Part shown: positions 31,544 to 46,561 of the stretch, one piece after another | Position numbering within the stretch: position 1 is the stretch's first letter | How the letters are laid out: each line of letters opens with the position of its first letter | Position numbers and translations under genes: made by a program | DNA from: Mercurialis annua | Taxonomy: Eukaryota; Streptophyta; Magnoliopsida; Malpighiales; Euphorbiaceae | Direction of reading: 5' to 3' | DNA length: 64,000 nucleotides | Assembly: GCF_937616625.2 (NCBI RefSeq) | Contig: NC_065574.1 | Coordinates: 868,001 to 932,000, forward strand | The notes under the pieces: model-generated | What the model was told of the DNA's origin: nothing | Database searches by the model: none | The model's input: only the letters and a program-made list of their open reading frames with translations

Positions 31544-33965
31544 AAAAGCACAGGCCGTGAGATTTTTTACTTTTCTTGAAAGAAAAAAAAAAGTGTAGGG
31601 TTTTGTTTTTAGGTTTCAGTGATGGACAGTGTCTGTGTGTGGCTGGTTAACTGTACCGGTGAACGACGCTCGGCAATCACGAAATGGGTTTGTGTGAGAG
31701 AAAGCTGAAAAGAGAGAGAGAAGAGCTAGTTCTTGAGATTATTTTCTTGAAATAATTATTTTTTTTCTATTTTTAGCAAGGGTATAATTTGGTGAAAAAA
31801 ACTGGTTCTAATGACATTTGTTCTACTTGTATTCCTTCTTCTTTCTTTACATCTTTTGTTCTCATTACACTCTACATAAATATCTTTTACTTTTTGGAGA
31901 GATACACAAGTTAGGGTTAGTGGGTTGGGAAATGTAGGTTTGATATACTGACTCGATCGTCGAAGCGAACGACTAAAATTATATACATTGACTAAAATTG
32001 TAATATATTTGATCAGAGAACGACCAGAACTATGATATATAGACTAATAATATATTGACTTGATCGTCGGAGCAAACGATTGAAATTCTTAGTTAGTGTT
32101 ATTGAATGATTTCTTGATGTGGTTATTTTTGTTTCTTGGAATTGAAATGGAAACTAGAGGAGAAGTAACTAGGGTTTGGAAGAAGCTAGAGGAGATGGTT
32201 AGTATTGAGAAAAGTGAAAATGGGGGCATGGAGGGTGGGAGAGGTAGTGGGTGGTTAGAGAAATCGCCAAGAAAAGAGTGACGAATGGAAGAAGAAGAAA
32301 AAACAGGTGTTGCTAAAGTTCTGAATCTCCTGTCTACTGAAATCAATGGCGTTTTTTAGGGTTTTTATTGTATATTATTGGACTCTCCGTCGTCTTTTCC
32401 CATGTCATAGATCATATAATATTAATTTCTTTCAAACTCTTTCTTTTTTATCGGAGAAGACGATCAAATTCGGTATATTTGAGCTCTGCAAGTGCAAATT
32501 ATCGGAAAAACTGGTTATATTATTGCACGATAAACCCTAACTTATATTACATGCATGTAACTACTTGAGTGTTGTGTGCTCGTACGGGAAGGTGGTGGTG
32601 TGAGTGTTTGATTTTTATAGGACATGTGTGGGGTATTAGTGAATTGAAAATTCCAGGTGTCAATTATTTTGTTTTAATTGATGGCGTATATGTGTAGTTA
32701 TTAGTGGTTAATTTTAGGAAATTACTAGTATCTTTTTATTACAGTAAAAACAAAAAGTTGTTGAAATTGAAGATTTTCTACTTAATTTGCAAAAACGTGA
32801 GCAATATTTCTAATTTGACAAAGTTTTTTTTTTTAATTTGAATTTATTTTTATGTTATCAATAGGAGAAGAATTTTATCAAAATTAAAATTTTTGCTCTA
32901 TCATTATTAAATATTACTCTGCTAATAGTGTCACCGTAAACCAAAAAAAATTCCCTAAAAGACTTAACGTTTGTCAGGTACGACATAATTTTAAATTTGA
33001 ACAGTTCGATTAACCATTTTTTTGTTCACGATTTGTTTGAAATTATTGTGAGTGTATTGTAAATTAGAATGCATAAACTACTAAAGTTTAAACTTAAAAT
33101 ACGTTTAAAAAATAAATTAAAATTTTGAATTTTGATAATTTATTTATTTTAGTTAAAATATGGTTACTAATTTTTATTATTGATTCAAAATAATTTCTTT
33201 GTCAGTTAAATTTTAATTATTAAGTAATATTTATTTGATAGGATTTTTTTTATTCTGCCTTAATATTTATTTTTGAAGTTGGTGGATTTTCCATCTTTGA
33301 TTCTATTAAAATAAATTAAATTTACATGTAGAAAAACTCTTGATTTATTCATATTTTAAAAATTAGAAAAAACAATAAACTATATTTCAAATGGTATATG
33401 TGCTGGGCAGCATTTTGTTAAGACAATATTATAAATCAAATTTTTTATAAACGCTAAAATTAAAAAAAATTAGTTCATAAACTAAATTTGATTGTAAATA
33501 ATGTATCATAATTTGCAAAAGATGAATTTAACTTTACAATTTTATTTTTATATTTTTATTAAATTATTTCATTTCGAAAAGAGTTTTTGAAGTAGGGGTA
33601 AATACTTAAGCTAATTGTCAGTAATTTACTATTTTCATCATATAATTCCCTTAAATGTACTTCAATTAACTTTTTTGCACCTACAATCTGTGAAAAAATA
33701 GTATTATTTATTCCACATAATATAATAATTTGAAATTATACTTCTAATTCTTTTCATTTCAAATAAATAGACAGTATGTTTATTTTTTTTGTCTCAAATG
33801 ATAAATAATTATTTATTAGTTAAATAATTAATTCTATATATTGTCATTACTTATAATATAATTTATCAAAAAGAGATAAAATACTAAAAAATTAATCTAT
33901 GAATTAATTTGTTTTGCATAGAATTATAATCGCATTATTACAAAATTAAGAATAGGTGAACATCA
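31544..33965. promoter_or_regulatory. FUS3 upstream region with CT/GA repeat and RY motif
   Basis: The first 200 bases upstream of the FUS3 start contain GAGAGAGAGAAGAG at about 31711-31724 (CT repeats on the gene strand), a motif type bound by BPC factors. No upstream ATG lies within about 260 bases on the gene strand. A palindromic RY element, CATGCATG, lies at 32550-32557, about 1 kb upstream, a possible binding site for FUS3 itself or its B3 relatives. 32650-33965 is AT-rich with nothing else to report. Confidence 0.45.
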
Positions 33966-33974
33966 TTGATCATA

Positions 33975-35218
33975 GGCTAATCCCCTGAAAAAACCTCCAC
34001 CTTTCAGTCCCTTTTCGTTTGCACCCTCACGTTGCAAAATCACCAATTTTACCCAAATCCACACCTTTCGTTTTCAATTCCACCCTCAATTATTGAAATA
34101 CACAACTTTTACTTTCAATTACACCCTCAAGCATTAAATTGATCTTTTTTCCAATACTTCATATTTTAATAAATATTCAAAATAGTCCCTAATATTATAA
34201 TTAAAACAAAAAAACCATCTTTCTAAAATTTTAAAAATTAATTTTAAATATTATACAAACCTTTTTATTTAAAACTTGCTGCTTTTATTTTGAAAATAAA
34301 TTTAAACTAATTAAATTATATTTTATATCGTTTTTAGTTTAATTTTTTTTAAATTTTTTTTTGTCCTCCGGCAAACCGAACCAGCTCTGGTTCGTCTTCC
34401 ATGGAAGACGAACCAGAGCTGGTCGTCTTCCATTGGAGGAAGACGAGACCAGCTCGTCTTCCTCCCATGGAAGACGAACAGCTCGTCTTCCATGGGAGGA
34501 AGACAAGCTCGTCTTCCTCCCAAGGAAGACAAGCTGGTCGTCTTCCTAAGGAGGAAGACGACCAGATCTGGTCGTCTTCCATGGAAGGAAGACAACCAGC
34601 TGCTGGTCGTCTTCCATAGAAGGAAGACGCCCAGCTGCTGGTTTGTCTTCCTTGGGAGGAAGACAAACCAGCTCGTCTTCCTCCCATGGAAGACGAGGAG
34701 GTCGGCTTCCATGGGAGGAAGACGCGGAGGACGACGGCGGCTGACCCGGGGTGGGTCGGAATACGCGGAGGACGACGGCGGCCGACCGAGAGTGGGTCGG
34801 AATACACGGATGTAGTATTTTTATTAATTATTTAGTTAATTAAATTAATTTTTTTAATGATACATTAAAAAAAAATTAATTATAATATCAAATAAATTAG
34901 AGAGGTCGAATAAAATCGGATTTGAATTTGTAAAAAATAATAATATTTATTGAATTCAATAAAAATTTATTATTAAGTTTTTTTAATTTGTGAAAAGAAT
35001 ATTCTTTTATTTAAATATAACATTAAGCTCTATTTAGTATATATGCTTAAATATTAAGTATTGATTTGGACCTTTTTCAAGTGAAAAAAGGTTGATTTAA
35101 TGCTTAAGGGTGGAATTGAAAACGAAAGGTGTGAATTTGGGTAAAATTAGAGATTTTACAACGTCGGGGTGCAAACGAAAAGGAGCTAAAAGGTGGAGGT
35201 TTTTTCAGAGGATTAGCC
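33975..35218. mobile_element. Mutator-like element with long inverted ends
   Basis: 1244 bp with long inverted repeats of about 130-150 bp. The left end starts GGCTAATCCCCTGAAAAAAC and the right end complements GGCTAATCCTCTGAAAAAAC; both continue with ACCTCCACC, CCTTTTCGTTTGCACCC and TTTCGTTTTCAATTCCACCC. A perfect 9-bp duplication TTGATCATA (33966-33974 and 35219-35227) marks the Mutator superfamily. No transposase is visible, so it is non-autonomous. Its core is a palindromic array (next entry). Confidence 0.92.
34375..34735. repeat. Palindromic GTCTTCC/GGAAGAC array
   Basis: About 360 bp made of diverged units such as CCAGCTCGTCTTCC followed by CCATGGAAGACGAGCTGG. Units occur in both orientations, so adjacent ones can fold into hairpins. 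GC content is far above the flanks. Open frames on both strands encode low-complexity GRRT/MEDD-type sequence and are by-products of the repeat. Two diverged copies of GCGGAGGACGACGGCGGC(T/C)GACC follow at about 34724-34790. Confidence 0.9.
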
Positions 35219-35227
35219 TTGATCATA

Positions 35228-36079
35228 ATGTAAAAATATCATTACTCGTCTAACCAGCAAGCTATGTTAGATTCCAAGCCTGGAAATGCTGACACGTGCT
35301 TTCCATGCAAATACTGAAACAATAATCAGGCAATAAAGTAGAGGAGATCAATTTTTTTTATTTTTTTTTTAGCATAGGCTAAATTTCAATAAATAAAGTG
35401 AAAATACTTATAATATAAAAATAAGAATCCAAATCACAATGAGTGAGTATTATCATCATTAAATGATGATACTGTAAAATAGTCATTCAATATAATTTTT
35501 TGACTATCAAATTAATGAGTCATCCAAATATATATATATATATAGTAGCCAAAAAATTAAATTGAAATTGATTGTTACTTTAACTCTACTCATCAGATTA
35601 TCCTTTAAAGATGAGAAAATATCATCACTCTTGTAAAATATAAAACTCCATAAACTTTAATTTTAAATTTCAACATAAAAAGTTTATTAATTAATCAATT
35701 ATAAGAGAATGGTATATACAAAATTTAACTTATCAATATTGTACCATATTTTTAATATAATTGGCAGATTTTAATATCATTATTAATTCAATTTTGACTT
35801 CCACTAGCCTAGATTTAATCTTTTTTTAGTTTTAAATTCACTAAAAATCTTTTATTTGCTATAAGAAAAGTATGTCAATCCGGAATTTCTGACTCCAATA
35901 TGTACAAAAAAAAAAACTAGTAAAAATGTTGGGGGGGGGGGAATAAATTTTAAAATCCATGTACTAAATCTAAAATATAAAATTTATAGATTTATATATT
36001 TCAATATTCTGATTGAACATTCATAGGTTAATGGTGACATTTTTTATATAATAAAATTTAAAGCACTCACCATTTTCTT
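35228..36079. other. AT-rich intergenic region
   Basis: No gene or element is recognised. It contains a short (TA) run near 35528-35543 and a run of about eleven G near 35930-35941. Confidence 0.6.
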
Positions 36080-36097
36080 AAAGATGACTTTTCTACC

Positions 36098-36801
36098 AAC
36101 TAACATTCAACCATAAAATATAGGTCAAACTTCTGTTCTCTCTTCTTTCTAACAAACCCTATAACCGCATAGAGCTTTTTTTTATTTTTTCTTCGGCAGC
36201 TGTAAATGATTCAATTTTTCTATTAACGGTAGCCACCCCTTTTATTTATGTTATTTTAATTTCATAAAATATAATAAATAGCCAATTCTTTTTCATTTTT
36301 CTGACGGATTAAAATTTATCACGAAGCGCAATTCAATTATCAAGAAGCGACGATAAATTGAATATCTTTCAGTAACAAAATGGATTCGTCTATGAGCTAT
36401 ACTAGTTTTCTTTTTTTTTTTATTATTTGTCTTTTTTATGAATGTTTTTACTTTATCCTTTGTTTATGAAAGGTTTGTTGTCTTTCTCTGTGAAAGATTT
36501 GTTCTCTCCTTTTTAGAAGGAGTTGTTGTCTCTTTTTTAGAAGAAGTTATATCAAGTGTTGATTGAATCGGATGTTGTGAGTTTGCGGGTGTTTGGAGAA
36601 GTTTGAAGAGTGATTAAAGACTGCACTTAATTCGCGAAACAGTTAGTAATTTATTTTTATTTTCGTAAGTAAGGTCTGCGAATCAAGCAGCATGTTGTTT
36701 GTTCCATATCAGGTCATCGGGTTTAGTTCTCAAATTATCCCGAGTTTCTTGCAAATGTAAATGTTTATTCAATTTAATGATATCCGATGAATTTAAAAAA
36801 A
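36098..36801 (+). mobile_element. Retroposed sequence with poly(A) tail and 18-bp target duplication
   Basis: The 18-bp direct repeat AAAGATGACTTTTCTACC occurs at 36080-36097 and 36802-36819. The 704 bp between them end in an A-rich tail (TTTAAAAAAAAAA). A long duplication plus a poly(A) tail is the mark of LINE-machinery insertion. The last 150 bp look like a mRNA or LINE 3' end. No protein is readable, so it may be a 5'-truncated LINE, a SINE-like element or a processed non-coding transcript. Confidence 0.78.
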
Positions 36802-36965
36802 AAAGATGACTTTTCTACCTAAAAGGTGAGAATCAAATGATGAATTTTGAAGGATGAAAAAATTTAAAAATTAATAGATCGTGTAAGATAAATTTTGTTC
36901 AAATTTAAAGATCATGTAAGATATTTGAATTTTAGTCACTCAAATTTCCTCAATTTAGACGATGT

Positions 36966-37596
36966 GTTAATGGGGGTTCGGTTCAGTTTTTTGGAGGAGT
37001 TTTTAGCTTTTATTTTTTCAAAAAGCTCCACTAAAGTGTTTTGTGAGAATTTTTCTAGAGCTTTTCGGAGCTTTTTGAACCTTCAACAGCTGTTGTTTGA
37101 AAAGCTCCATTTTGGAGCTTTTTGCCAACAGCTGATAGCTGTTTCAATATTTTTATGTATTTAGACAAAATTACCCCTAATAGAATATTTCATATTTTTA
37201 ATATAAAAAATTATTTAAATTATTTTTAAATACTCTAATCATTCATAAATCATATAAAATTATTTTTTTTATTAAAACAACTATAATTTAATATATATTT
37301 TAAAAAAAATTATTACAAATTTATCAAAAAAATATCTAATTAAATTTAAATTAAATATTGCTTTTAATAAAAAAATAACTATTGATATTTTCATTAAATA
37401 ATATATGATATAATATATTTATAATTTAATAAATAAAAATTAGACTCTTTACGGTCATTTTATATATAAACAGCTACATCTAATTAAATTTCATCAAACA
37501 CTTACAATATATCAGCTATCAGCTACCAGCCAACAACTAACAGCTAACAGCTAACAGCCACCAGTTATAAGAAACAGCTGAACCAAGCAGACCCTT
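36966..37596. mobile_element. Candidate MITE (Harbinger/Tourist- or hAT-like)
   Basis: Left end near TTAATGGGGGTTCGGTTCAG and right end CTGAACCAAGCAGACCCTTAA are imperfect inverted repeats. Repeated AGCTGT/CAGCT motifs lie inside both ends. TTA flanks both sides, which would suit the Harbinger superfamily, but the mismatched ends leave this open. No coding sequence. Confidence 0.5.
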
Positions 37597-38216
37597 AATA
37601 TTTATATAATAATTTCTATAAAACAAAATGACATCTAAGATGTCTTATTAATGTATTGCACATTGCCCAAATTATCACTCCTGCCTTATCTAATTCTTTT
37701 AGATGAAATTCTACTTCAAAAGGAAAGAAAACATATAATAATGTAATTACTGACTTGGTGTACATCCGAAAATTCCTGTTTTCTCTGTTCTAACAGAATT
37801 ATGACCATCTTTAAATTTTCACCAATTTTTTTAAAGTAAATATATCATTTATATATTAGTTCATATTTATTTATACATATGTTATTATAAAATTATAATA
37901 TTAGTTGTGAGTTAATAAAAATGAGTTAAAAAAACCTTGAATTTTCAAACAGTTGAAATGATTATAATAATTTGATGAAAAATGATAACACTTTTTTTTG
38001 TTATTTTTTATATTAAAATTAAAATATTTAAATATTTCTACAGATAATCGAGTCGAATCAAACTCAAATTTTAAATATTCTAAACGAGTTTGAATTTCAT
38101 GCGTTTAAAATAAAATTCGGCCGAGCTTGAATAGAGTTTCAAGCTTTACATTTTAAATTTTAGAGTGAAATAGAGCTCAAGTTTGGTAGTGTTTTGAGAC
38201 GACTCGATATTAAATT

Positions 38217-38534
38217 GGGTTAAATCCACAAAAAAATCACGAACTTTACACAAAATTTCATTTTAATCACGACTTTTAAAAGTTGTCATATAAAACCATG
38301 ACATTTCATTTTTTTTCAAATCTATCACCGATTATTTTCCGGTGTATTTTTACCTTTCATTTTTTTTCAAATCAGTCGAATTCCGATTGCCACGTCAGCA
38401 AAAATACACTGAAAATTAATTTGGTGATAGATTTGAAAAAAATGAAAATTCATGGTTTTATATGCCAACTTTTAAAAAGTCGTGATTAAAATAAAATTTC
38501 GTGTAAAAATCATAATTTTTTATGAAATTAACCC
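38217..38534. mobile_element. Mutator-type MITE, family A, copy 1
   Basis: 318 bp, nearly all inverted repeat: each arm is about 120 bp, from GGGTTAA(A/T)TCC/TTC through AAGT(C)GTGATTAAAAT, CATATAAAACCATGA and CAAATCTATCACC. The 9-bp flanks TATTAAATT (38208-38216) and TCTTAAATT (38535-38543) differ at one base. Transcribed, it would form a long hairpin. Confidence 0.85.
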
Positions 38535-38543
38535 TCTTAAATT

Positions 38544-39411
38544 TGATTATGACCAGATTCTAAAAAATTTGGTTAATTAAATTCAATTATTTTTAAGTAC
38601 GAAATAAACTCAATTGAATTAACTAAATTATATATTTACAGTATATTTTATAATTTTTCAAATAATTAAAATATCTTAATAATTTTCTACAGAATTTGCC
38701 TCCCAAATTTGTACGATGAGCAATTAGTATATAATGAGCGCACACTATTGTATGGACATGTTCAGGGTGAAGATGGAGCAGTATTGATTGCATTATTCCA
38801 ATTGACAAGAACTGTAAGACAAAGTTAGAACACTAGCACAGCAGCAAAATTCAAACTAGATTATGCAAGAACCAAATTCCTCTAGCCAAAAGCATACATT
38901 TACATTAAAATATAATTCAAGATCGATAATTTACGCCTTCTTCGACTACTCGTAACTCTGTTTCCAGGTAGCTCATCCAAGATCAACAAATCGTGGATGG
39001 AAAAAGAAATTGGAAGAAACCAATAGGAACAAAAACACATCAAAAATAAAACAAATGCAAATTCAAATGTAAATCATAAATCAGAGTACAACTACATATG
39101 TACATATCATCATAAAAGGAGGACAAAATCACAAGATAAAATTAAAGGAAATACAAGCTCCAGTAAGCGGCGGGTCATAGGCAAAACTTAGATCCACTTA
39201 AAGAAAGAAAATACCTTACACTGCAAGTATAACAGTCCAATGGTAGGATCTTTTGATAAAGGCGCTGATACTTAAGGTCAACTACCAATTGTTCCGAGGC
39301 AAGAGAAAAATATAATGCAACGTACTTAGTCCAGCTTCATTAATCCTTGCTCCTATTCACTTGCTTGCAAGCAACAAATTAATCAAAGTAAAGAATATTA
39401 GTTACTCTTAC
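38544..39411. other. LCB2 3' flank
   Basis: AT-rich. It includes the 3' untranslated region of LCB2 near 39200-39411; no separate gene is seen. Confidence 0.5.
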
Positions 39412-43965
<4,554 letters not shown>

Positions 43966-44451
43966 TTCCTCAACAAGAAAAAATTCTTTTGAATTTACAG
44001 AGGAATTGAGAGGAGATCTGAAATTGATAATTTAATATTTAAGAATTTGATTTCTTTTGTGTGGAAAAAATCAAAAGTTTTTGGATTTGAGAATTTTTGA
44101 TATCGGAATTGGATCTACAGCCTTCGGGTTAGTTGTCGACCCGCTGAATAGTCTTGATGGACAGCTCTCTATTGTTGGACTCAATGGCCGGACACAACCT
44201 GGCATTTTCGTTCCGGGTCGAAATTTTATGTAAAAATTGCATCAATGATGTTCCTACTTTTTAAAATCTTATGTTTTGGTGTATGTACTTATTTTTTATT
44301 TACTTAAGTGTTTGGAATTGTTTAGTTAGTATCTTTTTTCAAGTTAAAGTGAATAACTAGTTGAAATACCTTTTGAAACTATTTCAAAGAGATTCAATTG
44401 GTTATTATTGTTAATTAATTCACTCTTTTTATTATTTTATATTTATTTTTT

Positions 44452-44770
44452 GGATTAATTACATATAAAATCATGACCTTTGCGCCAAGTTTCAAAAATA
44501 ACATAACCTTTGAAACGTGCCAATTATAGACACCATCTTTCATTTTTTTCAAAAATAACATCGACGATTTTTAGTGGCATTTTTGCTGGCGTGACATGAC
44601 ATGTGGCAGACCCATTGGCTGTCCAAGTCAGCAAAATTTCACCAAAAAATGTGCCCATGATGAAATTGAAAAAAGAAAATGAAAGGGGATGTCTATAATT
44701 GACACGTTTTAAAGGTAATGTTATTTTTGAAACTTGGTGCAAAGGTCATGATTTTATATGTAATTAACCC
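44452..44770. mobile_element. Mutator-type MITE, family A, copy 2
   Basis: About 319 bp. The arms start GG(A/G)TTAATTACATATAAAATC and continue through ATGACCTTTGC(G/A)CCAAG, TTTCAAAAATAACAT and TCAATTATAGACA; they are about 100 bp long and pair with few mismatches. The ends and design resemble the element at 38217. The T-rich flanks do not allow a clear target duplication. Confidence 0.8.
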
Positions 44771-45584
44771 TTTTTTTCTATTATTTTTTGTAATTATTAA
44801 TAATAAAATCTAAATCTAAATTAATATAAATTATAGTAAATGTAAAAATTAATAAATAAAAATAATATAAATATTAAAACAATATAAAAAGATACCTCAC
44901 TAGTCTATTAAATCGGGAACCGGAACCGCGATCTAATTTGATCCAGTCATGTGTTAAAGTTTAAAAATTTGATTAGACTAATCGTTGACTGATTTTTGAC
45001 CAGTTCTGATAGGTGTTTTTTTATTTCTCTCGATTCTCACCATAATGATCTCAGGAATTTTTTTAAAAAAAATTAATAAATTATATTTATATCATGATTG
45101 AATTCATTTTAAAATGATATTACTAATAATTTAATTCAAAATTTTATTTTTCTAATGAATACTGCATAATAATTTAATAAACTTAGAAATTAAACTGAAA
45201 ATAAAAAGTAAATTAAAGTTATTATATAAATTAGATACTAATACAATTTACCAAGCGGTTTGTACGACGTGTCACAAAAATATTCATCTAATACAAAAAT
45301 TGTGGTTTTGAGTTGTATAGGTAAATATGTGAACGTTCCAATGATAAGATAAAAAAAATTCATAATGAAGTAAATATTACAAATATTTTTATTTTTATAA
45401 GTAAATACATCAACTTTCCAAACAAAAATGAGAGTTAAAAGGTTACCAACCTCTTATTTTGTAGAGGAAAAATTGAAATGAATACATAATTTAGTTTATT
45501 AAATATGCATAGGGATTATAATAAAAAATAATTGTTTAATTAAGTCAATTAAAAGAGTAAACTGGCGAAGAGGTATTAATAAAT

Positions 45585-45890
45585 TAGGTTAATGACATTT
45601 AAAATCCAGATTTTGATTTGCGAAAAAAAATGACTTTAAAAACGTAACAGTTAAAGGCCTGATCTTTTGTTTATTTTCAAATTTAACATTAAAGGCGTTT
45701 TTGCTGACACGGCAAGACACACAACAAGACCTATCAGGTGTTTAAATCAGCGAAATTTTACCATAAAATATGCTAATGTTGAATTTGAAAGAAAAAAACG
45801 AAAGATTGTGCTTTCAATTGCCACGTTTTAAAAGTCATATTTTTCTCGGTGAATCGTAAAAGTCGTAATTTTATATGTAAACGAAATAAA
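45585..45890. mobile_element. Mutator-type MITE, family A, decayed copy
   Basis: Shares the layout and motifs of the two elements above (GGTTAATGACATTTAAAATCC at the left, TTTTGCTGACACGGCAAGAC inside, TAATTTTATATGTAAACG at the right). The arms have many mismatches and the ends are ragged. Confidence 0.55.
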
Positions 45891-46012
45891 TTTCATTAGA
45901 CTTTCTGATAAATTTTAATTTTTTATATTCTTTAAAGGAGAAATGTTTTAGCGTTACTGCAATGCCCTAAAATCTGCTCCACTCTCCAGTAAACCCCTTC
46001 CACAACACCAAA

Positions 46013-46561
46013 ATGCCGGACTCTGTACTGCTCGATCACCAAGAAGATAAAGAAGTAGCATCAATGCCAGAAACCCTATCTAAATCCGACGCCGCATTGC
46101 CTTCAAAACGCAAACCCGATTCACTTCCGATTCACCCTAACAAAACTCAAAAATTACCGGCTTCCAATGAAAACGGCGTCGCTGCTAACTCTTCCAATCC
46201 CGAAGACAGTACTGAGAACAACAACGCTGTTGTAGAAGAAGAAGACGATGATGATGATTACGTGGATGATGATGATGATGAGGGAGAAGAAGAGAGTCCG
46301 GTGGTTGATAGGAAAGGTAAAGGGAAAATGATTGAAGAAGAAGATGACGATGGTGATAGTGATGATGATGATGACGACGACGATGAGGATGATGAAATGG
46401 ACGGTGGTGATGGTGATGATAGTGAGCTGGATGATGATCCTCTGGCTGAGGTTGATTTGGACAACATTTTACCCTCGAGGACGCGGAGGAAGTCCACTCA
46501 TCGGCCTGGTGTTTTTATCGGTAAAAATCACGGTAAGGATGATGATGATAGTGATGCCTGA
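46013..46561 (+). CDS. Acidic CHZ-type histone-chaperone-like protein
   Basis: 182 residues, one exon as read. The N-terminal third is ordinary hydrophilic sequence with a basic KRKP motif. The middle is strongly acidic, with runs such as DDDDDYVDDDDDEGEEE and DSDDDDDDDDEDDE around residues 75-140. Near the end comes PLAEVDLDNILPSRTRRK, the pattern of the CHZ motif of H2A.Z/H2B chaperones, then a PGVFIGKN segment and an acidic DDDDSDA tail. This suggests a nuclear histone-binding protein that helps handle H2A.Z-H2B. The family assignment rests on one short motif plus composition. The ATG follows a CT- and CA-rich leader and is the first in its frame. Confidence 0.75.
   Translation: MPDSVLLDHQEDKEVASMPETLSKSDAALPSKRKPDSLPIHPNKTQKLPASNENGVAANSSNPEDSTENNNAVVEEEDDDDDYVDDDDDEGEEESPVVDRKGKGKMIEEEDDDGDSDDDDDDDDEDDEMDGGDGDDSELDDDPLAEVDLDNILPSRTRRKSTHRPGVFIGKNHGKDDDDSDA

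Larger units (their letters stand above)
43966..46012. other. Intergenic region between LCB2 and the CHZ-like gene
   Basis: Divergent promoter region: LCB2 runs left and the CHZ-like gene runs right. It holds two MITEs of the same general family (listed separately). The remainder is AT-rich with no coding sequence. Confidence 0.6.

Noticed and set aside
34323..34815. Five overlapping frames of 62-152 codons rich in GRRT and MEDD words
   Set aside because: By-products of the palindromic GTCTTCC/GGAAGAC array in the Mutator-like element; low complexity in all frames.
46258..46497. Antisense serine-rich frame of 79 codons in the CHZ-like gene
   Set aside because: It is the complement of the aspartate/glutamate repeats (GAT/GAA codons) and has no features of its own.
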